Shown here piece by piece: positions 35,277 to 43,347 of a stretch of 64,000 bases of DNA. The stretch is from contig CAWATU010000001.1 in the NCBI GenBank assembly GCA_963785125.1, positions 62,001-126,000 on the forward strand, read 5' to 3'. Each line of letters begins with the position of its first letter. The stretch's first letter is position 1. The stretch comes from QHXN01 sp963785125. GTDB taxonomy: Bacteria; Acidobacteriota; Blastocatellia; Pyrinomonadales; Pyrinomonadaceae. The translations under genes and the position numbers were made by a program. The notes beneath the pieces are model-generated. The model was not told the DNA's origin and searched no databases. It saw only the letters and a list, made by a program, of their open reading frames with translations.

Positions 35277-35349
35277 TGCGCCTGGCACGACTCGAACGTG
35301 CGGCCCCCTGCTCCGGAGGCAGGTGCTCTATCCACTGAGCTACAGGCGC
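35277..35349 (-). tRNA. tRNA-Arg (anticodon CCG)
   Basis: Cloverleaf on the minus strand: acceptor GCGCCTG/CAGGCGC, D-arm GCTC/GAGC, anticodon stem CCTGC/GCAGG with loop CTCCGGA (anticodon CCG, reads CGG), T-arm GCACG/CGTGC with loop TTCGAGT, discriminator A. 73 bases; no encoded CCA. Confidence 0.97.
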
Positions 35350-35447
35350 GCGGGAGGCATTCTCGCATAGAAGGCGGCGGGGAGCCAAACAGCGGACACG
35401 AAGACATGAGCCGAAAGTGACAGATTCGACAACGCGGGCCGTGGGTT

Positions 35448-35579
35448 ATGTACGCTACGGAGCTTATTGATGGCGGCCGAAGTGGTAAAAAAGAGGACGA
35501 GAACCTCAAAGACATCTTGCCCCACGAGCCCGACCGCTTCCCCCCGGAGATTCAGGGCCGCCATGCGCGCGGCGCTTAA
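35448..35579 (+). CDS. Possible 43-residue small protein
   Basis: An ATG at 35448 opens a 43-codon frame whose middle part (KKEDENLKDILPHEPDRF then PPEIQGRHARGA) has a protein-like charged composition. The ribosome site is weak (GTGGG). It could also be a chance frame: an unrelated open frame crosses on the other strand. It ends 29 bases before the Asn-rich gene. Confidence 0.25.
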   Translation: MYATELIDGGRSGKKEDENLKDILPHEPDRFPPEIQGRHARGA

Positions 35580-35608
35580 CGGCGGCATCACGCAAGGAGG
35601 TAATGATA

Positions 35609-36037
35609 GTGCAGAGAAGAGACGCGAACATTGTTCTTTCGGTGCTGGCGCTCGTGCTGGCGCTCGCCTTCACCATCGCCCCACGGACAGAGGGACGGAG
35701 CCAGAACAGCAACCAGAACAGCAACGACAACCAGCAGAACACCAACGTCAACCAGAACCGGAACACGAACGGCAACCGGAACCGCAACGCCAACCGCAAC
35801 CAGAACACCAACCAGAACACCAACATGAACGAGAACATGAACTCCAACGAGAACATGAATGCTAACGAGAACATGAATGCTAACGGCAACATGAACTCCA
35901 ATGGCAACATGAACTCCAATGGCAACATGAACTCGAACGGGAACATGAACGCTAACAGCAACATGAACTCGAACAGGAACTCGAACGGCAACACGAACTC
36001 GAACAACAACAACAGCGTCGGCGGGTCGTTCAGGTAA
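35609..36037 (+). CDS. Asn-rich repetitive secreted protein
   Basis: GTG 35609 is eight bases after a perfect AAGGAGG; the ATG at 35603 is only two bases from it and so less likely. The 142-residue product has a signal peptide (NIVLSVLALVLALAFTIAP) and then over 100 residues of almost pure Asn with Met, Gly, Ser, Arg and Gln, organised as NMNSNG/NMNANE hexapeptides encoded by an 18-base DNA repeat. It ends in GGSFR. Such tracts are disordered or prion-like. Similar N-rich small exported proteins occur in related high-GC bacteria, but function is unknown. The repeat length is likely to vary between strains. Confidence 0.7.
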   Translation: MQRRDANIVLSVLALVLALAFTIAPRTEGRSQNSNQNSNDNQQNTNVNQNRNTNGNRNRNANRNQNTNQNTNMNENMNSNENMNANENMNANGNMNSNGNMNSNGNMNSNGNMNANSNMNSNRNSNGNTNSNNNNSVGGSFR

Positions 36038-36058
36038 CGGCTTCAGCAAGGCGCTCAG

Positions 36059-36101
36059 TGGAGAAGGGGACGCGCGGGTCGCTCGCGTGTCCCCTTCTCC
36101 A
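36059..36101 (+). terminator. Inverted repeat after the Asn-rich gene (terminator candidate)
   Basis: Arms 36059-36074 and 36084-36101 (TGGAGAAGGGGAC.../...GTCCCCTTCTCCA) pair over about 17 bases with a small bulge; no real T tract follows. Confidence 0.6.
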
Positions 36102-36138
36102 TAGGCTTTAGTCGTCCCCGTGCCATCCCTGACTCCTT

Positions 36139-36168
36139 TTGCCCGCGCCGCACGCGCTCGGCTACAAT
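36139..36168 (+). promoter_or_regulatory. Promoter of the PD40/amidohydrolase gene
   Basis: TTGCCC (36139-36144) and TACAAT (36163-36168) with an 18-base spacer, about 84 bases before the start codon. Confidence 0.45.
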
Positions 36169-36251
36169 GCAGCCGAACGTCAAGACCAGCCGTTCTCTCC
36201 AGCGACCCGTATAAGCTCTAAGTCGGAATCCGCCCCCTTTGAGGTGAAACT

Positions 36252-36713
36252 GTGTCCAGAAGATTCCAAGCGCTCCTCCTGACTCTCTCCATCTTGCTTT
36301 CAGCATTCATACCTGCAAGGGCGCAGAACCAGCAGGACAGGGAGAAGCAACTGCAAGACGCGCAGAAGAGGATCGAGCAGTTGCAGGAGGCGTCGAAGAA
36401 GCCCGAGCCCTGGGACGTGGAGGGCGACCACGGCCCGACGACCACCGTCGAGTTCGACACGGACGAGGGCACCTGGATGAGCTGCGACGTGTCGCCCGAC
36501 GGGCGCACCATCGTCTTCGACATCCTCGGCGACATCTACCGCATGCCCATCGACGGGGGCAAGGCGGAGTTGCTCGCGGGCGGCGCCTCGTGGGAGTGGC
36601 AGCCGCGCTACTCGCCCGACGGCAAGTGGATCGCCTACACCTCCGACCGCGACGGCGGCGACAACATCTGGGTGATGGACGCCGACGGCAGGAACCGGCG
36701 GCAGGTGACGTAA
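36252..36713 (+). CDS. PD40/amidohydrolase protein, N-terminal fragment (frameshifted)
   Basis: GTG 36252 follows GAGGTGA. The 153-residue fragment has a signal peptide ending ARAQ, a coiled segment (KQLQDAQKRIEQLQ), and the first TolB/PD40-type beta-propeller repeats (SCDVSPDGRTIVFDILGDIY; QPRYSPDGKWIAYTSDRDGG). It stops at TAA 36711-36713 right after RRQVT. Deleting the T at 36711 would read on as VT-KETQRLLNTPDWTPDGQY, exactly the expected next propeller repeat, so the fragment and the frame ending at 39576 are two parts of one gene broken by a single-base insertion (or an assembly error or a programmed +1 shift). Confidence 0.85.
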   Translation: MSRRFQALLLTLSILLSAFIPARAQNQQDREKQLQDAQKRIEQLQEASKKPEPWDVEGDHGPTTTVEFDTDEGTWMSCDVSPDGRTIVFDILGDIYRMPIDGGKAELLAGGASWEWQPRYSPDGKWIAYTSDRDGGDNIWVMDADGRNRRQVT

Positions 36714-36786
36714 AGAGACGCAGCGGCTTCTTAACACACCCGATTGGACGCCGGACGGTCAATACATCCTCACGCGCAAGCACTTC

Positions 36787-39576
36787 GTGGACACGCGCTC
36801 GCTCGGCGCGGGCGAGGTCTGGATGTACCACGTCAACGGCGGCGGCAAGGGCGTGCAGTTGACCGAGCGGCCGAACTGGACGGCCAACATCGGCGAGCCC
36901 GTCGCAGACCCGAAGGGGCGCTTCGTCTACTTCGTCGCCAGCACGGCCTTTGACTACAACAAGAACGTCTACGACAGCATCTACTGGATCGACCGCTACG
37001 ACACGCAGAAGGGCAGGCGTTCGACCTTCGTCCGCGGCGCGGGCGGCGCCGTCCGCCCGGCCGTCTCGCCCGACGGCAAGTACCTCTCCTTCATCCGTCG
37101 CGTCGGGCTGAACTCCGTCCTCTTCCTGCGCGAGATCGACACCGGCCGCGAGTGGCCGGTCTACGACGGTCTCACGCACGACCAGCAGGAGACGTGGGCC
37201 GTCTACGGCACATACCCCGGTTACGCCTGGACGCCCGACAGCAAGTCGGTCGTCATCACGGCCAAAGGGAAGTTCGTCCGTCTCGATGTAGCGTCGAAAC
37301 GTGCGACCCCGATTCCTTTCAACGCGCACGTCGCGCAGAAGGTGACGGAGGCCGTCCGCTCGCCCGTGCGTGTAGCGCCCGAGCGCGAGCGAGCGCGGCT
37401 CCTGCGCTGGGCGCAGCGCGGGGCGGGGCGCGTCGTCTACAGCGCCCTCGGCAAAATCTACGTGAAGGAGGGCGACGCCGCGCCGCGCCGGCTCTTCAAC
37501 ACGAACAACCTTGAGTACGCGCCCTCCTTGAGCGCCGACGGGGCGCAGTTGACGTTCGTGACGTGGAGCGATGCCGAGAAGGGCGCGGTGTGGGTCGCCA
37601 ACTCCGACGGCACGAACGCGCGCAAGCTCACCACCGTCCCCGACCAGTATGCCAACCCCGTCTTCTCGCCCGACGGGACGAAGATCGCTTATCTGAAGGG
37701 GCGCGGCAGCATCTATCACGAGGAGGATTTGGCGAGCGAGTCCACGTTCGAGATTCACTACTGGGGCGCGGGCGCGCACCATTACGTGATGGACTTGCAG
37801 AGCCGCGGCACGAACGCACGCATGCCGGTCTTGAGCTTCGACCGCGAAGGCGAGCGCATCTACTTCATGGAGGCGGGCGGCGGCGGCCCCGGCGGCGGGC
37901 CGACCGAGCCTGCGAAGTTCATCACATACCTTTCGAGCGTCAAGCTCGACGGCGACGATGCGCGCCGCCACATCGAGGGCAACTACGTCACAGAGATCGT
38001 CCCTTCGCCCGACGGCAACTGGGTCTTCTTCAAGGAACTGCACAAGCTCTACGTCGCGCCGTTCCCGAAGGTCGGCAAGACCGTCCGGCTCAGCTCGACG
38101 GAGACCGGCGTGCCCGTCCGTCCGGTCTCCGCGGCGTCGGGCGACTGGCTCGCGTGGTCTGCGGACGGCAAGACGGTCGGGTGGACGCTCGGCGAGAACT
38201 TCTACGAGCAGTCGCTCGACAACGTCCTGCGCTCGCTCGCCAAAGACGAGAAGGCGCCCGCGCCGCGGCAGACCTCAATCGGCTTCGACTTCGAGCCCGC
38301 GCGGCCCGACGGCTACGTCCTCTTGACCAACGCGCGCATCGTCACCATGAAGGGCGACGAAGTCATCGAGAAGGGGAACGTCGCCATCCACGGGAACCGC
38401 ATCCTGGCTGTCGGGCGCGACGCACACCTCCCGAACGGCATCAGGCCGCGCATCATCGACATGGCCGGCAAGACCATCATCCCGGGCCTCATCGACGTGC
38501 ACGCGCACATGTCTTACGACACGCTCGACATCATCCCAGAGAAGCAGTGGCCCTACTGGACGAACCTCGCCTACGGCGTCACGACGACGCACGACCCTTC
38601 GGCCGCCACACAGACCGTCTTCGCGCAGTCCGAGATGGTCAAGGCCGGCGCGATGGTGGGGCCGCGCATCTTCTCGACCGGCTTCGTCCTCTACGGGGCG
38701 GAGAACCCCGAGAAGGCCGCCATCAGCTCTTACGAAGACGCGCGCGCGCATCTCGAACGCCTCAAGGCCGTCGGCGCCTTCTCCGTCAAGAGCTACAACC
38801 AGCTCCGCCGCGACAACCGCCAGCGCATCATCAAGGCCGCGCGCGACCTCGACATGATGGTCGTGCCCGAGGGCGGCTCGACGTGGGCCTACAACATGTC
38901 GATGATCCTCGACGGCCACACCGGCATCGAGCACGCCGTGCCCGTCGCGCCGCTCTACAAGGACGCGCTCACACTCTTCGCGAAGAGCCGGACGCAGTAC
39001 ACGCCGACTCTCATCGTCGGTTACGGCGGCATCTGGGGCGAGAACTACTGGTACCAGCAGTCGAACGTCTACGAGAATCGGAAGCTGCTGCGCTTCACGC
39101 CGCGCGGGCGCATCGAGCCGCGCGCGCGCCGCAGGATGCACGTCTCGGGCGACGACTTCTACCACTTCGAGCTGGCGAAGACGGTTCGGGATGTGGTGCG
39201 CGCGGGCGGCAAGGCACAGCTCGGCGCGCACGGGCAGTTGCAGGGCTTAGGCGCGCACTGGGAGCTGTGGATGCTTCAACAGGGAGGGTTGACGACGTTG
39301 GAGGCTCTGCGCTGCGCGACACTCAACGGCGCGCAGTACCTCGGGCTCGACCGTGACCTCGGCTCCGTCGAGCCGGGCAAGCTTGCCGACCTCGTCGTCC
39401 TCGACAAGAACCCTCTGGACGACATACGCAACTCCGAATCCATCCGCTATGTCATGGTCAACGGCCGTCTCTACAGCGCCGACAACATGGACGAGGTCTA
39501 TCCTGACCAGAAGACGCGCCCGCCCTTCTTCTGGGAGCGCCGCGGCGAAGGCAACCTCGCGGGCACCGAGCCGTAA
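36787..39576 (+). CDS. PD40/amidohydrolase protein, main part (frameshifted from N-terminal fragment)
   Basis: The frame is open from 36712; the first usable start within it is GTG 36787, giving 929 residues. Propeller repeats continue (PAVSPDGKYLSFI; NPVFSPDGTKIAYL; VPSPDGNWVFFKEL) to about residue 490. A metal-dependent amidohydrolase domain follows (about 510-910): LLTNARIVTMKGDEVIEKGN, the HxH metal site in IDVHAHMSYD, THDPS, GIEHAV, and a closing GSVEPGKLADLVVLDKNPL. The reconstituted protein would be about 1,100 residues, the usual size for these secreted TolB-propeller amidohydrolases, whose substrates (cyclic amides or dipeptides) are not known. Without the 5' part there is no export signal. 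Confidence 0.85.
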   Translation: MDTRSLGAGEVWMYHVNGGGKGVQLTERPNWTANIGEPVADPKGRFVYFVASTAFDYNKNVYDSIYWIDRYDTQKGRRSTFVRGAGGAVRPAVSPDGKYLSFIRRVGLNSVLFLREIDTGREWPVYDGLTHDQQETWAVYGTYPGYAWTPDSKSVVITAKGKFVRLDVASKRATPIPFNAHVAQKVTEAVRSPVRVAPERERARLLRWAQRGAGRVVYSALGKIYVKEGDAAPRRLFNTNNLEYAPSLSADGAQLTFVTWSDAEKGAVWVANSDGTNARKLTTVPDQYANPVFSPDGTKIAYLKGRGSIYHEEDLASESTFEIHYWGAGAHHYVMDLQSRGTNARMPVLSFDREGERIYFMEAGGGGPGGGPTEPAKFITYLSSVKLDGDDARRHIEGNYVTEIVPSPDGNWVFFKELHKLYVAPFPKVGKTVRLSSTETGVPVRPVSAASGDWLAWSADGKTVGWTLGENFYEQSLDNVLRSLAKDEKAPAPRQTSIGFDFEPARPDGYVLLTNARIVTMKGDEVIEKGNVAIHGNRILAVGRDAHLPNGIRPRIIDMAGKTIIPGLIDVHAHMSYDTLDIIPEKQWPYWTNLAYGVTTTHDPSAATQTVFAQSEMVKAGAMVGPRIFSTGFVLYGAENPEKAAISSYEDARAHLERLKAVGAFSVKSYNQLRRDNRQRIIKAARDLDMMVVPEGGSTWAYNMSMILDGHTGIEHAVPVAPLYKDALTLFAKSRTQYTPTLIVGYGGIWGENYWYQQSNVYENRKLLRFTPRGRIEPRARRRMHVSGDDFYHFELAKTVRDVVRAGGKAQLGAHGQLQGLGAHWELWMLQQGGLTTLEALRCATLNGAQYLGLDRDLGSVEPGKLADLVVLDKNPLDDIRNSESIRYVMVNGRLYSADNMDEVYPDQKTRPPFFWERRGEGNLAGTEP

Positions 39577-39589
39577 ATCGGGTCATTTG

Positions 39590-39646
39590 TTCAACGGGTC
39601 ATTGATTCATTGGCGCAATCAAACAATGAATCAATGACCCGTTGAA
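39590..39646. repeat. Perfect 23-bp snap-back hairpin between convergent genes
   Basis: Arms 39590-39612 and 39624-39646 are perfectly complementary over 23 bases; loop 11. The words TTCAACGGGTCATTGATTCATTG include CATTGATTCATTG direct repeats. It lies between stops at 39576 (plus) and 39652 (minus). Confidence 0.8.
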
Positions 39647-39651
39647 TCAAT

Positions 39652-39852
39652 TCATCTGCTCGTCTCCCTGTCGCCGTACGGGCCGTCGATCTGGCCTGTG
39701 CCCTGACCGGCGACGTTGGTCTCGGTGGCGCCGTCGCCCTCGTTGTCCTCGCCGGTGCGCGGCTTGCCCTCGCCCGCGTTGTCGGAGTTCGAGCCCTCGC
39801 CGGTGGACTCGTTCTTCGGGAAGCTCTCGCCGCCCTCGCGCTGTTCTGCCAT
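39652..39852 (-). CDS. Small acidic disordered protein, unknown function
   Basis: ATG 39852 follows GGAGAG, giving 66 residues with no hydrophobic segment. The composition (Glu, Gly, Asn, Asp, Thr; e.g. GESFPKNESTGEGSNSDNAG and GEDNEGDGATETN) points to an intrinsically disordered hydrophilic protein, as seen in small stress or desiccation-related proteins. No family is recognised. A hairpin lies right behind its stop. Confidence 0.55.
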   Translation of the reverse strand: MAEQREGGESFPKNESTGEGSNSDNAGEGKPRTGEDNEGDGATETNVAGQGTGQIDGPYGDRETSR

Positions 39853-39991
39853 CGTGCTCTCTCCTATCGTCTGAAAGTCTCTTCGTACCGGATGCGTGCG
39901 TCGCGGACGCCGCGCGGTATGTGCGGGCAAAGGCCGTGCCCCTTACCCTCGGTTGGGAACTTAGACCGCGGCGCGGCGTGTAAGAGGCACT

Positions 39992-40447
39992 ATGCGAGAG
40001 GTCGTTTTTGAGAGTCGCGCGTGCGGCGCCTGCGGGGCGTTCGTGTCGGTGGCGCGGGAGGACGGCGCCGTGTTCGTCAGGCGGCGCGGCGTGACGTTCT
40101 TCCGCGATTCGTTGGAGGGACTGCTCACGGCTGTGCCGCGGGAGCGTTCGGGGCTGGCGTACGCGGCGGGGTACGCGGGACTGTTCTCGCTGTTCCGCTA
40201 CTCCTTCGCGCCGTTGACGATGTCAGGCTGGTGGCCTGCGTCGGCGCTGGGGTGGGGGTTCATGCTCTTCTTCAGCATACTGGCGCCGCTGGCCCTCGTG
40301 CTGAGCTTCGCCGCGGCCTTTTCGCTCGAACGCACGCCGTGGAAGTCCGGGAGTCTCCCGACGCTCGCCGGCTTCCTGCTCGGGTGGCAGGGGGCTTACA
40401 CGGCGCTCTTCATGTTCTTTAAAGTCTGGGAGTGGCTCGGCCTCTGA
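39992..40447 (+). CDS. Membrane protein with N-terminal Cys pair, unknown function
   Basis: The 151-residue product begins MREVVFESRACGACGAF; the C-G-A-C pair could bind metal. Three to four hydrophobic segments follow: LAYAAGYAGLFSLF, ALGWGFMLFFSILAPLALV through SFAAAFSL, and a C-terminal LGWQGAYTALFMFFKVW. No known family. It stops one base before the convergent phosphate transporter gene ends, with no hairpin in that junction. Confidence 0.6.
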   Translation: MREVVFESRACGACGAFVSVAREDGAVFVRRRGVTFFRDSLEGLLTAVPRERSGLAYAAGYAGLFSLFRYSFAPLTMSGWWPASALGWGFMLFFSILAPLALVLSFAAAFSLERTPWKSGSLPTLAGFLLGWQGAYTALFMFFKVWEWLGL

Positions 40448-40448
40448 A

Positions 40449-41471
40449 TCAGAAGAACTTCGCGACGGCGAGGTAGATGTAGAACGAGATGGCGGAGATG
40501 AGTGCCGCGAGCGGGATGGTCAGAATCCAGGCCCAGACGATGCGGCCGGCCACGCCCCACTTGACGGCCGAGAGGCGGCGCGTCGCGCCGACGCCGACGA
40601 TGGCGCCCGTGATGGTGTGCGTGGTCGAGACCGGGATGCCGCCCCAGGTGACGCCGATGATGGCGGCGGCGGCGGCCGACTCGGCGCTGAAGCCGCCGAC
40701 CGGCTTGAGCTTCGTGATGCGCGAGCCCATCGTCTTCACGATGCGCCAACCGCCCGACAGAGTCCCCAAGCCTATCGCCGCGTGGCAGATGAGCACGACC
40801 CAGAGCGGGATGTCGTTGGACGCGTTGGTGTCGAAGTTCGAGGCGACGAGCACGCCGGCGATGATGCCCATCGTCTTCTGCGCGTCGTTGCCGCCGTGGC
40901 CGAGGCTGAAGAGCGCGGCCGAGACGAGCTGACCGCGTCGGAAGAATTTGTCCACGCGGAACGGCGACCAGCTCCGGAAGATCCACATCACCGCCACCAT
41001 GATGAAGAAGCCGAGGAACGCCCCGATGAGCGGAGAGAGGACGATGAAGATGACCGTCTTCGTCCATCCCGAGGGCAGGATGACGCCGAGCCCCGAGGCT
41101 GCCACGGCCGCGCCCGCGTAGCCGCCGACGAGCGCGTGCGATGAGCTGGACGGAATGCCGTAGTACCACGTAATCAGGTTCCAGACGATAGCCCCGATGA
41201 GCCCGCACAACAGCACCCATAACTGCCACCCCTCGGGAATCGCCTTGATGTCCACCATGTCCTTCCCGATGGTCTTCGCCACGGCCTCGCCTAAGACGAG
41301 GAACGCGATGAAGTTGAAGAAGGCCGCCCACACGACCGCCGCGCCGGGCGAGAGGACGCGCGTCGAGACGACCGTCGCGATGGAGTTGGCCGCGTCGTGG
41401 AACCCGTTGATGTAGTCGAACACCAGCGCGATCAGGATGATGACGACGACGAAGGTGATGGTGGCAGTCAT
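40449..41471 (-). CDS. Inorganic phosphate transporter, PiT family
   Basis: The 340-residue transporter has the duplicated PiT signature: FDYINGFHDAANSIATVVSTRV at residues 18-39 and a second copy LFSLGHGGNDAQKTMGIIAG in the middle, with about nine to ten hydrophobic helices. PiT carriers take up phosphate as a metal complex with protons or sodium. The DUF47 regulator gene lies directly upstream on the same strand, the classic pairing; a hairpin separates them. Confidence 0.93.
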   Translation of the reverse strand: MTATITFVVVIILIALVFDYINGFHDAANSIATVVSTRVLSPGAAVVWAAFFNFIAFLVLGEAVAKTIGKDMVDIKAIPEGWQLWVLLCGLIGAIVWNLITWYYGIPSSSSHALVGGYAGAAVAASGLGVILPSGWTKTVIFIVLSPLIGAFLGFFIMVAVMWIFRSWSPFRVDKFFRRGQLVSAALFSLGHGGNDAQKTMGIIAGVLVASNFDTNASNDIPLWVVLICHAAIGLGTLSGGWRIVKTMGSRITKLKPVGGFSAESAAAAAIIGVTWGGIPVSTTHTITGAIVGVGATRRLSAVKWGVAGRIVWAWILTIPLAALISAISFYIYLAVAKFF

Positions 41472-41480
41472 AGGAAGAGT

Positions 41481-41551
41481 ACTGAGTGCTGAGAACTGAA
41501 GACTGAGTGGACGCGGATTCTTTACTCAGTCCTCAGTCCTCAGCACTCAGT
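41481..41551. repeat. 28-bp snap-back hairpin between DUF47 and pit genes
   Basis: Arms 41481-41508 and 41524-41551 pair over 28 bases with two mismatches. The right arm is a run of CTCAGTC/CTCAGCA 7-mers. It lies within the operon, seven bases past the DUF47 stop and ten before the pit start. Confidence 0.75.
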
Positions 41552-41557
41552 CCTTTT

Positions 41558-42181
41558 TCATGCGTGCTTGATGATGACGGTCTCGATGATGTTGGCGGCC
41601 TGCTCGCAGCGGTCGACGGCGGCTTCGAGCTTGTCGTAGATGTCCTTCCAGCGGATGACGCGCAGGGGCTCGGGCTCGCCCCGGAAGAGGTCGCCGATGG
41701 CTTCATGATAGAGGTCGTCGCCCTCGTTCTCCAGGCGGTGTATCTCGACGAGGCGGGGCGCGATGCCGGCCGGGCGCTCCAGGGTGGAGACGACCTCGTG
41801 GAGCTGGACGGCCATGCGCTGGATGACATCGCCGAACTGGCGCGCGAAGTCGGTCGTCTCGCGGACGTTGTACATGACGACGGCGCGGGCCGCGTCGTCG
41901 ATGAGGTCTACGATGTCGTCGAGCGCGCCCGAGAGCATGTAGATGTCCTCGCGGTCGAACGGGGTGATGAAGGAGGTGTTGAGCTTCTTCGAGATCGAGT
42001 GCGTTAGCTCGTCGCACTGGTGCTCGATGGCCTTGATGCTTTCGAGGTGGGTCTGGAACTCGGTCGCCTTGCCGGCCAGCATCTCGGCGAGCTTGGTGGC
42101 CGCGTCGTAGATGTGCGAAGTCATCTGGCGGAAGAGGAGGAAATACTGCTCCTCCTTCGGAATCAGGCTGAAACGTGCCAT
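41558..42181 (-). CDS. DUF47 (PhoU-like) phosphate transport regulator
   Basis: The 207-residue all-helical protein matches the DUF47/TIGR00153 family of PhoU relatives: FSLIPKEEQYFLLFRQMTSH at the start, IEHQCDELTHSISKKLNTSF, TPFDREDIYMLSGALDDIVDL, and DIYDKLEAAVDRCEQAANIIE at the end, with conserved acidic clusters that bind metals. It normally regulates the PiT transporter encoded next to it. The upstream region (42182-42365) is shared with the divergent kdsD gene. Confidence 0.92.
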   Translation of the reverse strand: MARFSLIPKEEQYFLLFRQMTSHIYDAATKLAEMLAGKATEFQTHLESIKAIEHQCDELTHSISKKLNTSFITPFDREDIYMLSGALDDIVDLIDDAARAVVMYNVRETTDFARQFGDVIQRMAVQLHEVVSTLERPAGIAPRLVEIHRLENEGDDLYHEAIGDLFRGEPEPLRVIRWKDIYDKLEAAVDRCEQAANIIETVIIKHA

Positions 42182-42365
42182 GAACAGATTTCTCCCTGCC
42201 CGACTGGTCTCACTGTTTTGGAACGAGAGCCGAAATATAGAACAACGCCGCCGCGTTGTCTATCCGGGGATGAATCGGGGGTGAACGTCGGTTGAACGGC
42301 GCGCGGCGCCGGGCGGGCGGTTGTCCCACGGGAAGGGTTCGTCGTATCCTCGTCGCCTTGAGCCG

Positions 42366-43346
42366 ATGAGCAAAACTCACCACGAACAGGTCGTAGAGAT
42401 CATGCGCATGGAGGCCGAGGCCATCGCCTGCACGGCCTCGCGTCTCGCACCCGAAGAGGTCGGGCGCGCTGTCGCGCTGCTCGCCGCGTGTCGCGGCAAG
42501 GTCGTCACGGTCGGCGTCGGCAAGTCCGGCCACATCGCGCAGAAGGCCGCGGCGACCCTGACGAGCACGGGCACGCCGGCCGTCTTCCTGCACCCCTCGG
42601 ACGCGCTGCACGGCGGCATGGGGCTCGTGTCGGAGGGCGATGTCTGCCTCTTCGTCAGCAACAGCGGTGAGACGGCCGAGCTGCTTGAGCTGCTGCCGTA
42701 TCTGCAACACCGCCGCGCGCTCGTCCTCGCCGTCGTCGGCAATACTTCGAGCGCGCTCGCGCGGCGCGCGGACGTGGTGCTCGATGCGTCGGTCGAGCAG
42801 GAGGCGTGCCCGCTGAACCTCGCGCCGACGACCAGCACGACCGTGGCGCTCGCCGTCTGCGACGGGCTGGCGATGACGCTGATGTCGGTGAAGGAGCTGA
42901 CGCCCGAGGACTTCGCGCTCAACCACCCGGGCGGTCGCCTGGGCAAGCGGCTCACGATCAAAGTCTCCGACCTGATGCGCGGCGGGGAGGAGAACCCGAC
43001 GGTCGAAACGGGCTCGACGCTCCTCGAAGTCGTGCAGGCCATCGGCCGCGGGGGCTTAGGTGCGGTCAACGTGCTCGACGGCGGCGGGCGCCTCGCGGGG
43101 ATTGTGACGGACGGCGACGTGCGGCGAGCCTTGCAGCGCGTGCGGCTCGAAGACCTCGCGGGGCTGACGGCCGAGGGCTTCATGACGCGCGAGCCCGTCG
43201 TCGTCGCGCCTGACCTGCTCGCGCACTCCGCCCTTCAACTGATGGAGAATCGCCCCTCGCAGATTGCCGTCCTCCCCGTCGTCGAAGAGGGCGGCCGCTG
43301 CGTCGGTCTCCTCCGCCTCCACGACATCGTTCGCAGCGGACTCTAA
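42366..43346 (+). CDS. kdsD: Arabinose-5-phosphate isomerase, KpsF/GutQ family
   Basis: The 326-residue enzyme interconverts ribulose 5-phosphate and arabinose 5-phosphate, the first step to Kdo for LPS. It has an N-terminal SIS sugar-isomerase domain (VVTVGVGKSGHIAQKAAATL, FVSNSGETAELLELL, PTTSTTVALAVCDGLAM, FALNHPGGRLGKRL) and two CBS domains (about 210-326; GIVTDGDVRRALQR, VVEEGGRCVGLLRLHDIVR). ATG 42366 was preferred because it gives the typical start; a frame extension upstream is improbable. One base after its stop begins the next gene. KdsC, KdsA and KdsB are not in the window; lpxC is nearby. Confidence 0.93.
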   Translation: MSKTHHEQVVEIMRMEAEAIACTASRLAPEEVGRAVALLAACRGKVVTVGVGKSGHIAQKAAATLTSTGTPAVFLHPSDALHGGMGLVSEGDVCLFVSNSGETAELLELLPYLQHRRALVLAVVGNTSSALARRADVVLDASVEQEACPLNLAPTTSTTVALAVCDGLAMTLMSVKELTPEDFALNHPGGRLGKRLTIKVSDLMRGGEENPTVETGSTLLEVVQAIGRGGLGAVNVLDGGGRLAGIVTDGDVRRALQRVRLEDLAGLTAEGFMTREPVVVAPDLLAHSALQLMENRPSQIAVLPVVEEGGRCVGLLRLHDIVRSGL

Positions 43347-43347
43347 G

